A stretch of 42,758 bases of DNA from contig PNAP01000071.1 of NCBI GenBank assembly GCA_003169735.1, positions 5,299-48,056 on the forward strand. The letters run 5' to 3'. Within the stretch, counting starts at the first letter, position 1. Each line of letters opens with the position of its first letter. Below, piece after piece: positions 15,026-23,904 of this stretch. This DNA is from Chloroflexota bacterium. GTDB taxonomy: Bacteria; Chloroflexota; Limnocylindria; Limnocylindrales; CSP1-4. Both the position numbers and the translations under genes were made by a program. The notes beneath the pieces are model-generated. The model saw only the letters and a list, made by a program, of their open reading frames with translations. It searched no databases and had not been told where the DNA came from.

Positions 15026-16213
15026 TTGACGACGCTGTCCATCGACCACCGCCCCGCGCAGGACGGTGGTCGTTCCGCATCCAGGATGCATCGACTGCCC
15101 GTGCCGGCCGACAGTGTCGTCGATCCGCGCATCGGCAGCGCTGGACTGGCCCTGCTGGCACTCGAGGACGGCACTGTCTTCGCCGGACATGCCTTCGGAG
15201 CGCCCGTGGCATCGGGCGGGGATCTCGTCGTCAACACCAGTCAGACCGGTTACCAGGAAGTCTGCACCGACCCGTCGTATGCCGGGCAGCTGGTGGTAAT
15301 GACCTACCCGCTCATCGGCAACCACGGTCGCCTCGCGCACGATGATCAATCGACCAGGCCGTGGCTGCGCGGGTTGATCGTGTCGCACGCGACCGCGGCG
15401 GTCCTCGATGACGCGCGCCAACTCGTGCACCTGCTCCGGGAGCGCGGCGTGCCGGCCATCTGCGGCCTCGACACTCGCGCACTTGCCCGCCACCTGCGCG
15501 CCACGGGCTCGCAGCGCGCGGTCATCACCGCGCCGTGGGAACTCGACGAGACCGCCGCCGTCTCAGCGGCCGTTGCCGTGCCGCGCTGGGAGGATCAGGA
15601 TTTCGTGGGCCAGGTATCGGTCGCGGATCCGTACGAGGTCGGCGACGATGGGCCGCTCGTGGCGGTCGTCGATTACGGCCTGAAACGCAACATCGTGCGG
15701 GCGCTGGTGGCGCGCGGCATGCGCGTGCGGGTGCTGCCCCACACGGCCACGGGCGCGGATGTGCTCACGCCGGAGATCGCGGGCATCGTCCTGTCGCCCG
15801 GTCCGGGTGACCCGGCGCGCCTCGACGGACCGGTCGCGCTGGCCCGTGCCGTCATCGCCGACGGCCGGCCGATGCTCGGCATCTGCCTCGGCCACCAGAT
15901 CGTGGCGCGCGCCGCCGGCGCCGAGACGCGGCGGTTGCGGTTCGGGCATCACGGCGCCAATCACCCGGTGCGCGACCTCGGAACGGGCACGGTCCAGGTC
16001 ACCGCGCAGAACCACGAGGTCGAGGTGGTCGGCGAATCGCTGCCTGCCGCATCGGGGTTCGTGGTCAGCCAGCGCAACCTCAATGACGGCTCGGTCGAGG
16101 GCCTGAGGCACGAAAACGAGCGAATCGAAACGGTGCAGTACCATCCCGAAGGCTCGCCGGGGCCGCTCGATGCGCTCGAAGTCTTTGACCGTTTCGCGCA
16201 GCGGCTCGGTTGA
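15026..16213 (+). CDS. carA: Carbamoyl-phosphate synthase small subunit (glutaminase)
   Basis: 395 aa from a TTG. The N-terminal domain begins ALLALEDGTVFAGHAFGA with NTSQTGYQEV and TYPLIGNHGR, and the class I glutaminase domain has nucleophile C287 in LGICLGHQI and H373-P-E375 in VQYHPEGSPGP. It releases ammonia from glutamine and channels it to CarB for carbamoyl phosphate, used in both pyrimidine and arginine synthesis. The TTG is chosen because AAGGAGGA sits 3 nt before it; an ATG at 15086 would remove 20 residues ahead of the conserved region and lacks such a site. Expression is probably under PyrR control. Confidence 0.92.
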   Translation: MTTLSIDHRPAQDGGRSASRMHRLPVPADSVVDPRIGSAGLALLALEDGTVFAGHAFGAPVASGGDLVVNTSQTGYQEVCTDPSYAGQLVVMTYPLIGNHGRLAHDDQSTRPWLRGLIVSHATAAVLDDARQLVHLLRERGVPAICGLDTRALARHLRATGSQRAVITAPWELDETAAVSAAVAVPRWEDQDFVGQVSVADPYEVGDDGPLVAVVDYGLKRNIVRALVARGMRVRVLPHTATGADVLTPEIAGIVLSPGPGDPARLDGPVALARAVIADGRPMLGICLGHQIVARAAGAETRRLRFGHHGANHPVRDLGTGTVQVTAQNHEVEVVGESLPAASGFVVSQRNLNDGSVEGLRHENERIETVQYHPEGSPGPLDALEVFDRFAQRLG

Positions 16214-16230
16214 GCGGAGGGCAAACATCC

Positions 16231-17838
16231 GTGTCACAACGACCCGCGCCGCTTTCTGGGTCCGGCGCTCCTGCGCGCTCGGGCGCACTCGCCGCGATCC
16301 TCTCCTTCTTCATACCGGGACTCGGCAATGTCTATGCCGGGCAGCGACTCCGGGGGTTGCTCATCGCCATCCCCGGCAACATCGTGGTCGTCCTGGTGGC
16401 ATACATCGCGCTCACCGACAAGATCGGCCTGGCAGGCCTCTTCCTGACCTCGGGCTACGCGTTCGCCGTGCTGTTCGTGCTGTTCCTGGTGTATCGCACG
16501 TGGGCCATCATCGACGCCTATCGCGTCGCTGTGTCCATCGGTTCATCCCACTCGACGCGCGGGGCCCTGGCGGCCGGCATCGTCGCACTGGTCGTCCTGC
16601 TGGTCGTCAATACCTCGGTCGTCGGATCGGGTGCCTATATCAGTTGGGACACGCAATACAACATCGACCGGGTCACGACGCAGAATTGCAACGGCGCCGA
16701 TCCCGTGGCGTTGCGAAGCCATAACTGTCCGACGAACGTGGCCGTCGCGCCCACCGGGACGCCGCAGGCGACAGGGACCGGCCAGCCGACGAGCGGCGAC
16801 ACCTCGTCGCCGGGCGATACCTTGAATCCATGCATCGACCCCAACAACCCGGATTGCACCGGACCGGCCCCGGACTCGCCACTGCCGGTCCCGTCGGACC
16901 TGCCTTCTCCGACACCCGCCCCGACGGTCTGCGCGGGCTGCCATTACTGGGCGACCGACGGCGTGCTCAACGTCCTGCTGCTCGGCTATGACGCCGGCGC
17001 CGGTGGAAGCCGCAACTCCGGCCTCCGGACCGACACGATGATGGTGCTCAGCATCGACATCAAGACGGGCCGCTCCGCCCTCTACGGCATCCCACGGAAC
17101 GTCCTCAACGCGCCGCTCCCGGACGACCTGATCGCCGGACCGTGCCACTGCTTCCGCCCCTACCTGACCGGCCTGGGCACCGTCTTCCTCGACGGTGACG
17201 TCAAATCCACGACCGGCTCGACCGATCCGTTCGCGGCCATCCGGGACACCATCGCCAACATCCTGGGTCTGAACATCGACGGCATCGTGACGGTCAACCT
17301 CGAGGGCTTCGTGGAAGCGGTCGATGCCCTCGGCGGCGTGACCGTCAACGTCCCCCCGCCGGGCGTCGTCGACACGCAGTATCGGGACGAGAACAACAAC
17401 AGGGTCAACATCGACATCAAGCCCGGCATCCAGCACATGGACGGCCACACCGCGCTCGAGTTCGTGCGCTCCCGTCACCAGGATTCCGACTACTTCCGGA
17501 TGGCGCGCCAGCAGCTCTTCCTGCGCGCGCTGCAGCAGCAGATGACGGCGTGCAACCTGATCCCGCGCCTGCCGGCGCTGCTCAGTGCGGTCGGCGACGC
17601 GGTGCGGACCGACTTCCCCGCGTCGGAGTTCCCGGCGCTCCTTGACCTCGTGTCGCGGACCAAGCAGCCACGACGCTTCGAATTCACGCCGCCGAACTAC
17701 CCCGAGGACTGGTCGACGCCCGGTGTCATCGCCAAGATCCAATACGCCGTGACGCAGGGCTTCGCGGCGACACCGGGCAACCCCGATCCGGCCGAGCCGG
17801 ACGAGTCCCTGCCGCCGCCGCCAGCGCAGAGCTGCTGA
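16231..17838 (+). CDS. LytR-CpsA-Psr family protein with N-terminal multi-TM domain (copy 1)
   Basis: 535 aa. GTG at 16231 has GGAGGG 9 nt upstream. The first 135 residues hold about four membrane helices (AAILSFFIPGLGNVYAG, LLIAIPGNIVVVLVAYIAL, AFAVLFVLFLVYRTWAIIDAY, GIVALVVLLVVNTSVVG). A Thr/Pro-rich linker leads to the LCP domain from about 250: GVLNVLLLGYDA, LRTDTMMVLSIDIKTG, YGIPRNV, and FVRSRHQDSDYFRMARQQLFLRAL with the conserved Arg/Asp cluster. LCP enzymes attach undecaprenyl-linked glycopolymers to the cell wall outside the membrane. It sits 17 nt after carA, inside the pyrimidine operon. Confidence 0.88.
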   Translation: MSQRPAPLSGSGAPARSGALAAILSFFIPGLGNVYAGQRLRGLLIAIPGNIVVVLVAYIALTDKIGLAGLFLTSGYAFAVLFVLFLVYRTWAIIDAYRVAVSIGSSHSTRGALAAGIVALVVLLVVNTSVVGSGAYISWDTQYNIDRVTTQNCNGADPVALRSHNCPTNVAVAPTGTPQATGTGQPTSGDTSSPGDTLNPCIDPNNPDCTGPAPDSPLPVPSDLPSPTPAPTVCAGCHYWATDGVLNVLLLGYDAGAGGSRNSGLRTDTMMVLSIDIKTGRSALYGIPRNVLNAPLPDDLIAGPCHCFRPYLTGLGTVFLDGDVKSTTGSTDPFAAIRDTIANILGLNIDGIVTVNLEGFVEAVDALGGVTVNVPPPGVVDTQYRDENNNRVNIDIKPGIQHMDGHTALEFVRSRHQDSDYFRMARQQLFLRALQQQMTACNLIPRLPALLSAVGDAVRTDFPASEFPALLDLVSRTKQPRRFEFTPPNYPEDWSTPGVIAKIQYAVTQGFAATPGNPDPAEPDESLPPPPAQSC

Positions 17839-17840
17839 CC

Positions 17841-19550
17841 ATGGACCCGACCATCGAACCCACCCCGTCGCCGACCACTCCACCTGTGCCGACCACCCCG
17901 CCGGTGGCCGCCGGTCCCCAGGTCTGGGACACGCCACCAACGCCGCCGAGCGCCTCATCCAGCGGTCGAACGCCGTCGGCGATCCTGGCCGCGATCCTCT
18001 CGTTCTTCGTCCCCGGTCTCGGGCAGATCTACGCTGGACGAGTCTGGCGCGGCGTCATCGTCGCCATCCCGCAGATGGTCGTGCTGGCCATCCTCGCCTA
18101 TGAATACGGGCAGGGCAAGGGATCGATCGCCGGCTTCCTGTTCCAGTACGCCTTCGCGGCCGGCGTCACCAACGTCATCCTGCTCGTCTACCGCGCGCTG
18201 GCGGTCATCGACGCGTACGTGCTGGCGCGCCGCGCCGGCGGCGGGCGCGTGTTCGGCCGGCCCGGTCCGGCGACCGTCGGACTCGGCGTCGTCATCCTTT
18301 CGCTGCTGTTGGTCCTCGATGTCGGGGCCCACGGCCTGGCCGCCCTCGACAGCTTCGCGACCTATAACAGCAGCACCGCGGTCTTCCACGGCTGTGACAA
18401 CCTCGACCCGAGCCTGCCCGTCCCCGCCGAGTGCATCTCAGCCCTGGTGACGCCAACGAACGGCCTGCCGACACTCCCCGCGGGCACGTCGACACCGGGC
18501 ACGTCTGCGACGCCCACCGCCGCCGGCGCGACCGCCACGCCGTCCGGCAGCCTCGGTCCGACCGGTACGCCCGGTCCGACGGGCACACCGAGTCCATCGG
18601 TCACGCCGATGCCGCCCGGCACGCCCGACTGGGCGGCCGATGGCCGCCTTAACATCTTGCTCGTCGGCTCTGACGCGGGTCCAGGGCGGGTCGGCGCACG
18701 CGCCGATGCCACGCACGTCGCCAGCGTCGACATCGCCACCGGCAGATCCGTCCTCTTCAGCCTGCCGCGCTACCTCCAGTACCCGCCCCTGCCGCCGGAA
18801 GATGCCGGCCTGTGGCCGTGTGGCTGCTTCAGTGGGTATGTCGGTTCGCCGGCTGGCGGGCCGTACCTCAACGCCATCTATACATGGGCGACCGACCACC
18901 CGAACGACTTCCCAGGTGGTGCGGATCGTGGCTGGCGCGCCTACCAGGGCACGGTCGAGACACTCCTCGGTCTCAAGATGGACTTCATCGTCATCGTCGA
19001 CCTGAACGGTTTCGCGCAGGCTATCGATGCCATCGGCGGCATCAACATCTACGTCCCCGAGCCGGTCTACGACACCGCCTACGTCAACGAGTTCAACAAC
19101 CGCGAACTCATCGACATCCACGCTGGCTGGCAGCACATGGACGGCCATGTCGCGCTGATGTATGTCCGCTCGCGCCACCAGGATGGCGACATCGAGCGGC
19201 TCGCAAGACAGCAGAACTTCCTGCGGGCGCTCCAGGATCAGATGGCGGCGTGCGGCGTCAACCTGCTGCCGAAACTCCCGGCGTTGCTCGATGCCGTCCA
19301 GAAGCTGGTCCAGACGAACATCCCGTTCGATCAGGTCCCGGCGCTCATCGATCTGCTCGACCGCACCAAGAAGCCGGCCCGCGAGGAGTTCACGAGCGAC
19401 AACGGCTTCAGGGAGGACCTGACCATCCCGGGCATGGTCCAGCTGTTCCAGGCGACCGTCCAGGCCGACCTCGCGGGTGGCGGCGGCAGCGGCGGCGGCG
19501 ACGATACCCCTGACCCGACCCCACCCCCACAGCTTCCCAACAGCTGCTAG
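17841..19550 (+). CDS. LytR-CpsA-Psr family protein with N-terminal multi-TM domain (copy 2)
   Basis: 569 aa, a diverged tandem duplicate of the preceding gene, starting 2 nt after its stop. A Pro/Thr-rich cytoplasmic tail of about 45 residues comes first, then the same membrane block (AAILSFFVPGLGQIYAGR, GVIVAIPQMVVLAILAYEYG, VTNVILLVYRALAVIDAY, VGLGVVILSLLLVLDVG). A long Thr/Pro/Gly linker precedes the LCP domain (GRLNILLVGSDAG, ADATHVASVDIATGRSVLFSLPR, YVRSRHQDGDIERLARQQNFLRAL). An aspartate in the usual RTDT motif is kept as RADAT. The C-terminus is Gly/Pro-rich. It probably shares the glycopolymer transfer role of copy 1 with a different substrate, or forms a pair with it. Confidence 0.87.
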   Translation: MDPTIEPTPSPTTPPVPTTPPVAAGPQVWDTPPTPPSASSSGRTPSAILAAILSFFVPGLGQIYAGRVWRGVIVAIPQMVVLAILAYEYGQGKGSIAGFLFQYAFAAGVTNVILLVYRALAVIDAYVLARRAGGGRVFGRPGPATVGLGVVILSLLLVLDVGAHGLAALDSFATYNSSTAVFHGCDNLDPSLPVPAECISALVTPTNGLPTLPAGTSTPGTSATPTAAGATATPSGSLGPTGTPGPTGTPSPSVTPMPPGTPDWAADGRLNILLVGSDAGPGRVGARADATHVASVDIATGRSVLFSLPRYLQYPPLPPEDAGLWPCGCFSGYVGSPAGGPYLNAIYTWATDHPNDFPGGADRGWRAYQGTVETLLGLKMDFIVIVDLNGFAQAIDAIGGINIYVPEPVYDTAYVNEFNNRELIDIHAGWQHMDGHVALMYVRSRHQDGDIERLARQQNFLRALQDQMAACGVNLLPKLPALLDAVQKLVQTNIPFDQVPALIDLLDRTKKPAREEFTSDNGFREDLTIPGMVQLFQATVQADLAGGGGSGGGDDTPDPTPPPQLPNSC

Positions 19551-19560
19551 GACACGGGCG

Positions 19561-22500
19561 GTGACGCTGGTCGCGCGTCGCACGCCGGGCCCCGCGGGGG
19601 TCCCCACGAGACCGGATTCAGCGCTCATCCTCGGTTCCGGCCCGGTCGTCATCGGGCAGGCCGCGGAGTTCGACTATGCCGGCACGCAGGCCTGCCGCGC
19701 CCTCCGCGAGGAGGGCGTCCGCACGATCCTGCTGAACTCCAACCCGGCGACGATCATGACCGATCCGGGTGTCGCCGACGCGGTCTATCTCGAGCCGCTC
19801 ACCCTCGAGGTCGCCACGCGCGTCATCGAGCGGGAGCGGCCCGATGGACTGCTGGCCGGGTTGGGCGGCCAGACCGCGCTCAACCTGGCCGTGGAACTTG
19901 CCCGCGCGGGTGTGCTGGAGCGCTACGGCGTGCGGATGCTGGGCACGCCGCTCGAAGCCATCGAGATGGCCGAGGACCGTGAGCTGTTCCGCTCGCTGCT
20001 GACGCGCATCGGCCAGCCGTTCGCCGAGTCCGAGATCATCGAAGGAGTGACCGCGGCCGAGCGAACGACTGCGGCGGACCGGGCGCTGGCGCGGATCGGG
20101 TTGCCCGCCATCGTCCGTCCCGCGTTCACGCTCGGCGGTTCGGGCGGCGGCATCGTGACCACCGAGTCCGGCTATCGCGAGCGCGTCCGGGCGGGCCTGC
20201 GGGCGAGTCCCATCGGCCAGGTCATGGTCGAGCGCTACCTGTCCGGCTGGCAGGAGATCGAATACGAGGTCATGCGCGACCGCGACGACACGTGCATCGC
20301 GGTCTGCTCGATGGAGAACGTCGATCCCCTCGGCGTCCACACCGGCGACTCGATCGTCATCGCGCCGGTGCAGACGCTGCCCGACCAGGTCCATCAGCGG
20401 CTGCGTTCCGCAGCGCTGGCCATCATCCGCGCGCTCGGCGTGGAGGGCGGCTGCAACGTCCAGTTCGCGCTGTCGCCCGATTCGAAGGATTACGCCGTCA
20501 TCGAGGTCAACCCGCGCGTCTCGCGCTCGTCGGCGCTGGCATCGAAGGCGACCGGCTATCCCATCGCTCGGGTCGCCGCGCAGATCGCCATCGGCCGGAC
20601 GTTGGCCGAGATCCCCAATGCCATCACCGGTACGACCGTCGCGGCATTCGAGCCTGCGCTCGACTACGTGGTCGTCAAGCTGCCGCGCTTCCCGTTCGAC
20701 AAGTTCCCGCGCGCGAACCGGACGCTTGGCAGCCAGATGAAGGCGACCGGCGAGGTGATGGCCATCGACCGGACCTTCGGAGCGGCGTTGAACAAGGCAT
20801 TGCGCGGCCTGGAGCAGGCGGGCGCGGGTTTCCTGGCGGAGGATCCAGGCTGGGCGGACGAGCTGGCGGTCCTGGCGAGCGGCCGACTCGAAGCCGGCGA
20901 GCGGTCGGCACGGCTGGTCGAGTTCCTGGCACCGTCCGATTCGCGCCTGTGGCGGCTGCTGGCGCTCCTGCGACGCGGCGCGAGCGACCGGGAGATCGTC
21001 ACGGCGACCGGCATCTCGCCGTGGTTCGTGGCCGAGATGTCGCGCCTCATCCGCCTCGAGGGTCAGCTGCGGGCGGCCGGCACACAAGGCGGCCAGATCC
21101 CGGTCGAGCTGTTGGTGGCCGCTAAACGGGCCGCGTTCGGCGACCGCGACATCGCAACGCTGACCGGTCTCGCGCCGGCCGAGGTCGCCGCCAGGAGGGC
21201 CGAGATCGGCCTCCGACCGGGCTATGCGATGGTCGATACGTGCGCCGCCGAGTTCGCCGCCGCGACGCCCTATTTCTATTCGACCTACGCCGCGAGCGGC
21301 TCGCCACCGGAGGCCGGACCAGTCTTACGGCCTGGCGCGCTCGTCATCGGGTCGGGGCCGGTCCGCATCGGGCAGGGCATCGAGTTCGACTACTGCGCGG
21401 TCCAGGCCGCTGATGCGCTGCGCCGGAGCGGCTGGTCGGCGGTCATGGTCAACTCCAACCCGGAAACCGTCTCGACCGATTTCGACGCGTCCACGCGCCT
21501 CTACTTCGAGCCGCTCGACGCGGAAAGCGTGCTCGACATCGTGGTCGCCGAAACGGTGCCGGGGGAACCGCTGCTGTCAGCCATGCTCGCCTTCGGCGGC
21601 CAGACGCCGCTCGGCCTTGCCGGTGCGCTCGAAGCGGCCGGCGTGCCGCTGCCAGGGCTCGATCCGGAGATCATCGAGCGAGCCGAGGAGCGGACACGCT
21701 TCGCCGGCATCGTGGCGCGCCTCGGCATCCCGCAGCCGGAAGGCGGCATGGCCACCTCGATCGAGGAGGCGCTGGCCGTCGCCGACCGCGTCGGCTACCC
21801 GGTCCTGGTCCGGCCGAGCTATGTCATCGGCGGCCTCGCCATCGACACGTGCTTCGGACCGGAGGACGTGGTCCGGCAGCTGGCCGCGGCGACCATCGTG
21901 TCGGAGGACCGTCCCGTCCGCATCGATGCCTACCTGGAAGGCCTCGAGGTCGATGTCGACGCCGTCTCCGACGGGCAGGTCGTGCTCGTGCCCGGCTTGA
22001 TCGAGCATGTCGAACGGGCGGGCGTCCACTCGGGCGACTCGATCGGTGTTTTCCCGCCGCAGCGCATCGGCGCGGCCGACCAGGCGTTGCTGGTCGCGGC
22101 CATGACCCGCGTCACGCTCGCCATCGGCGCGCGCGGGCTGGTCAACGCCCAGTTCATCGTTCGCGATGACGGCGTCTATCTCATCGAGGTCAATCCGCGC
22201 GCGAGCCGGACGGTGCCGTTCATCTCCAAGGTCACCGGCGTGCCGATGGTCGAGCTGGCGACACGCGTCGCGCTCGGCGCGTCGCTCGCGGAACTCGGCT
22301 GGCGCGGGGGCTTGCTGGACCCGCCGCCGCTGGTCGCGGTCAAGGCGCCGGTCTTCTCGACGAACAAGCTGCTCGGCGTCGACCCGGCGCTCGGCCCGGG
22401 CATGCAGTCGACCGGCGAGGTCATCGGCATCCACGCCGATCCGGACGTGGCCATGGCCAAGGCACTGCTGGCGGCGCGATCGCTGCCGCCTGTTCCGACG

Positions 22501-22929
22501 CCGGCCGCCGATGTCGCGCTCCTGTCCATCGCCGATCGCGACAAGGAACGCCTCCTGGAGCTCGCGTTGGCACTGGCTGCCGTGGGCTACCGGTTCGCAG
22601 CGACACAGGGAACGGCGGCTCGGCTGCGTGCCGCCGGCCACGCTGTCGAGGAGGTCGCGCGGCTGGGTCCGGAGTCGGCGGGATCGCCCGGCATGGTCGA
22701 TCTGATCCGATCGGGGCGGGTGGCGCTCGTTGTGAATACGCCGTCGCCCTCGTCCGGTCCGATCCGCGACGCGGCCGAGATCCGCCACTCAGCCATCGCC
22801 GAGGGCGTGCTCTGCCTGACCAGCGTCGATACCGCGGTGGCGGTCGCGCGCTCGCTCGACCCGGCGCTGTGGGACCGCATCCTCGATGTCAGGTCACTGG
22901 CCGATTGGCAGGCGCTCGTCCGTTCCTAG
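19561..22929 (+). CDS. carB: Carbamoyl-phosphate synthase large subunit
   Basis: 1122 aa, slightly longer than the usual 1070. Two homologous ATP-grasp halves are visible: GSGPVVIGQAAEFDYAGTQA near 25-45 and GSGPVRIGQGIEFDYCAVQA near 597. Typical motifs include MENVDPLGVHTGDS, VIEVNPRVSRSSALASKATGYP and IEVNPRASRTVPFISKVTGVP. An oligomerisation region lies between them, and a C-terminal allosteric MGS-like domain covers about 980-1122. It makes carbamoyl phosphate from bicarbonate, ammonia and two ATP with CarA. GTG at 19561 follows the LCP stop by 10 nt. carA and carB are split by two cell-wall genes, which is unusual. Confidence 0.95.
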   Translation: MTLVARRTPGPAGVPTRPDSALILGSGPVVIGQAAEFDYAGTQACRALREEGVRTILLNSNPATIMTDPGVADAVYLEPLTLEVATRVIERERPDGLLAGLGGQTALNLAVELARAGVLERYGVRMLGTPLEAIEMAEDRELFRSLLTRIGQPFAESEIIEGVTAAERTTAADRALARIGLPAIVRPAFTLGGSGGGIVTTESGYRERVRAGLRASPIGQVMVERYLSGWQEIEYEVMRDRDDTCIAVCSMENVDPLGVHTGDSIVIAPVQTLPDQVHQRLRSAALAIIRALGVEGGCNVQFALSPDSKDYAVIEVNPRVSRSSALASKATGYPIARVAAQIAIGRTLAEIPNAITGTTVAAFEPALDYVVVKLPRFPFDKFPRANRTLGSQMKATGEVMAIDRTFGAALNKALRGLEQAGAGFLAEDPGWADELAVLASGRLEAGERSARLVEFLAPSDSRLWRLLALLRRGASDREIVTATGISPWFVAEMSRLIRLEGQLRAAGTQGGQIPVELLVAAKRAAFGDRDIATLTGLAPAEVAARRAEIGLRPGYAMVDTCAAEFAAATPYFYSTYAASGSPPEAGPVLRPGALVIGSGPVRIGQGIEFDYCAVQAADALRRSGWSAVMVNSNPETVSTDFDASTRLYFEPLDAESVLDIVVAETVPGEPLLSAMLAFGGQTPLGLAGALEAAGVPLPGLDPEIIERAEERTRFAGIVARLGIPQPEGGMATSIEEALAVADRVGYPVLVRPSYVIGGLAIDTCFGPEDVVRQLAAATIVSEDRPVRIDAYLEGLEVDVDAVSDGQVVLVPGLIEHVERAGVHSGDSIGVFPPQRIGAADQALLVAAMTRVTLAIGARGLVNAQFIVRDDGVYLIEVNPRASRTVPFISKVTGVPMVELATRVALGASLAELGWRGGLLDPPPLVAVKAPVFSTNKLLGVDPALGPGMQSTGEVIGIHADPDVAMAKALLAARSLPPVPTPAADVALLSIADRDKERLLELALALAAVGYRFAATQGTAARLRAAGHAVEEVARLGPESAGSPGMVDLIRSGRVALVVNTPSPSSGPIRDAAEIRHSAIAEGVLCLTSVDTAVAVARSLDPALWDRILDVRSLADWQALVRS

Positions 22930-22933
22930 ACGC

Positions 22934-22939
22934 TACCGT
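22934..22939 (+). promoter_or_regulatory. Candidate -10 box for the Pnkp-type kinase
   Basis: TACCGT with 7 nt to the GTG at 22947, beginning 4 nt after the carB stop. It suggests a private leaderless transcript in addition to read-through from carB. Confidence 0.4.
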
Positions 22940-22946
22940 TGTCGGG

Positions 22947-23465
22947 GTGGCGACGTCGATCGAGCTCCCGCCGGGTGCCCTCGTGCTCTTGATCGGGCCC
23001 TCGGGTGCTGGCAAATCGACCTTCGCGTCGCGCCATTTCTATGCTCGGCAGATCCTTTCGTCGGATGCGTACCGCGAGATCGTCTCAGGCGACCCGGCCG
23101 ATCAGTCAGCCACGGCCCAGGCGTTCCGCCGGCTGCATCGGGAGTGCCATGCACGGCTGGCGCAGGGTGAGCTGACCGTCATCGATGCGACCAACGTGCT
23201 CTTTTCCGCGCGGCAGCGATTCCTGACCATGGCGGCACCGCTTGACCGCGCGGTGGTGGCGATCGCCTTCGACCTGCCGCTAGAGCGGTGCCTGGCCTGG
23301 AACGCGGCACGCCCCGGCCGCTCCGTGCCGACGAGCATCGTGCGGCGCCACTGGGTATTCATGCAGCGGGCGCTGCAGCATCTTCCCGAAGAGGGTTTCG
23401 CGTCCATCGTGGTGCTGCGCAGCGCCGATGAGGTCGCGGGCTGCGTCGTGCGCGTGGCGCCCTGA
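22947..23465 (+). CDS. Stand-alone polynucleotide kinase, Pnkp N-terminal domain type
   Basis: 172 aa. P-loop GPSGAGKST (residues 17-25), then ILSSDAYREIVSGDPADQSATAQAF with D40 and R43, and LTVIDATNVLFSARQRF. The order and spacing match the 5'-kinase domain of bacterial Pnkp, where the Asp and Arg of SSDxxR act on the 5'-OH of RNA or DNA. In Pnkp this domain is fused to a phosphatase and a ligase-like domain; here the gene ends after the kinase. It follows carB by 17 nt. Substrate specificity cannot be proved, and a general AAA_33 kinase is the alternative. Confidence 0.75.
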   Translation: MATSIELPPGALVLLIGPSGAGKSTFASRHFYARQILSSDAYREIVSGDPADQSATAQAFRRLHRECHARLAQGELTVIDATNVLFSARQRFLTMAAPLDRAVVAIAFDLPLERCLAWNAARPGRSVPTSIVRRHWVFMQRALQHLPEEGFASIVVLRSADEVAGCVVRVAP

Positions 23466-23496
23466 CGCGGTCAGGCGGCGTGATGCGGGTCACGCC
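23461..23496. terminator. Tandem hairpins between convergent genes
   Basis: CCTGAC-GCG-GTCAGG (23461-23475) spans the kinase stop codon. One base later comes GGCGTGA, a six-base loop, then TCACGCC (23477-23496). Both stems are perfect. No T tract on either strand, so this would be a U-less, possibly two-way terminator between the kinase gene and the convergent small gene. Confidence 0.45.
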
Positions 23497-23813
23497 GGAT
23501 GGCCGACGGTCCCGTCGCAGCAGCCATCGTCAGCCGGGCCGGCAACGGCCTGCCCGGCGGCGACGATGGCCTCGCCGATCCTGAAACGTGTCCGCCGGAT
23601 CATCGACGTCGTCGATGGGGTCGCCGTGGCCATCCTGCCCGCCTGTGCGTGACGCGCGTCCGCGACGAGCTTCCGCTGACGACGTCCCTCGTCGGCCTCC
23701 CGGGCCATGCTTGCCAGATACTCCCTGGTCCGCAGATCCTGTCCGTACATCCCTGTCTCCGTTCGTCCATTGGCTCGGTGAAGATCGATCCCTTGAGTGC
23801 TTGTCATGTTCAT
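23490..23813 (-). CDS. Small hypothetical protein downstream of the ArsR-type regulator
   Basis: 107 aa, not a family I can name. The N-terminal half is polar and helical (RTREYLASMAREADEGRRQRKLVADAR); the C-terminal part has RRTRFRIGEAIVAAGQAVAG, a short amphipathic or weakly hydrophobic helix. Two features support it as a gene: GGAAGGA lies 7 nt before the ATG, and the layout resembles short proteins often found near regulators in high-GC bacteria. It follows the ArsR gene on the same strand after about 90 nt. A TCTAACA half-site like the ArsR operator lies at 23840-23846, just upstream. Confidence 0.5.
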   Translation of the reverse strand: MNMTSTQGIDLHRANGRTETGMYGQDLRTREYLASMAREADEGRRQRKLVADARHAQAGRMATATPSTTSMIRRTRFRIGEAIVAAGQAVAGPADDGCCDGTVGHPA

Positions 23814-23839
23814 CGTTTCGTCCTTCCGTAAGTCTTTCG

Positions 23840-23846
23840 TCTAACA
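23840..23846. promoter_or_regulatory. Isolated ArsR-operator-like half-site
   Basis: TCTAACA, identical to one arm of the palindrome at 25037-25056, 27 bp before the small gene start. No matching second arm, so it is weak evidence of shared control. Confidence 0.25.
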
Positions 23847-23904
23847 CCGGCTGATGAGATGGGCCGCGGTCGCCGGTCGGCCGCGGCCTCGCTGTCGGGT
23901 GGGG

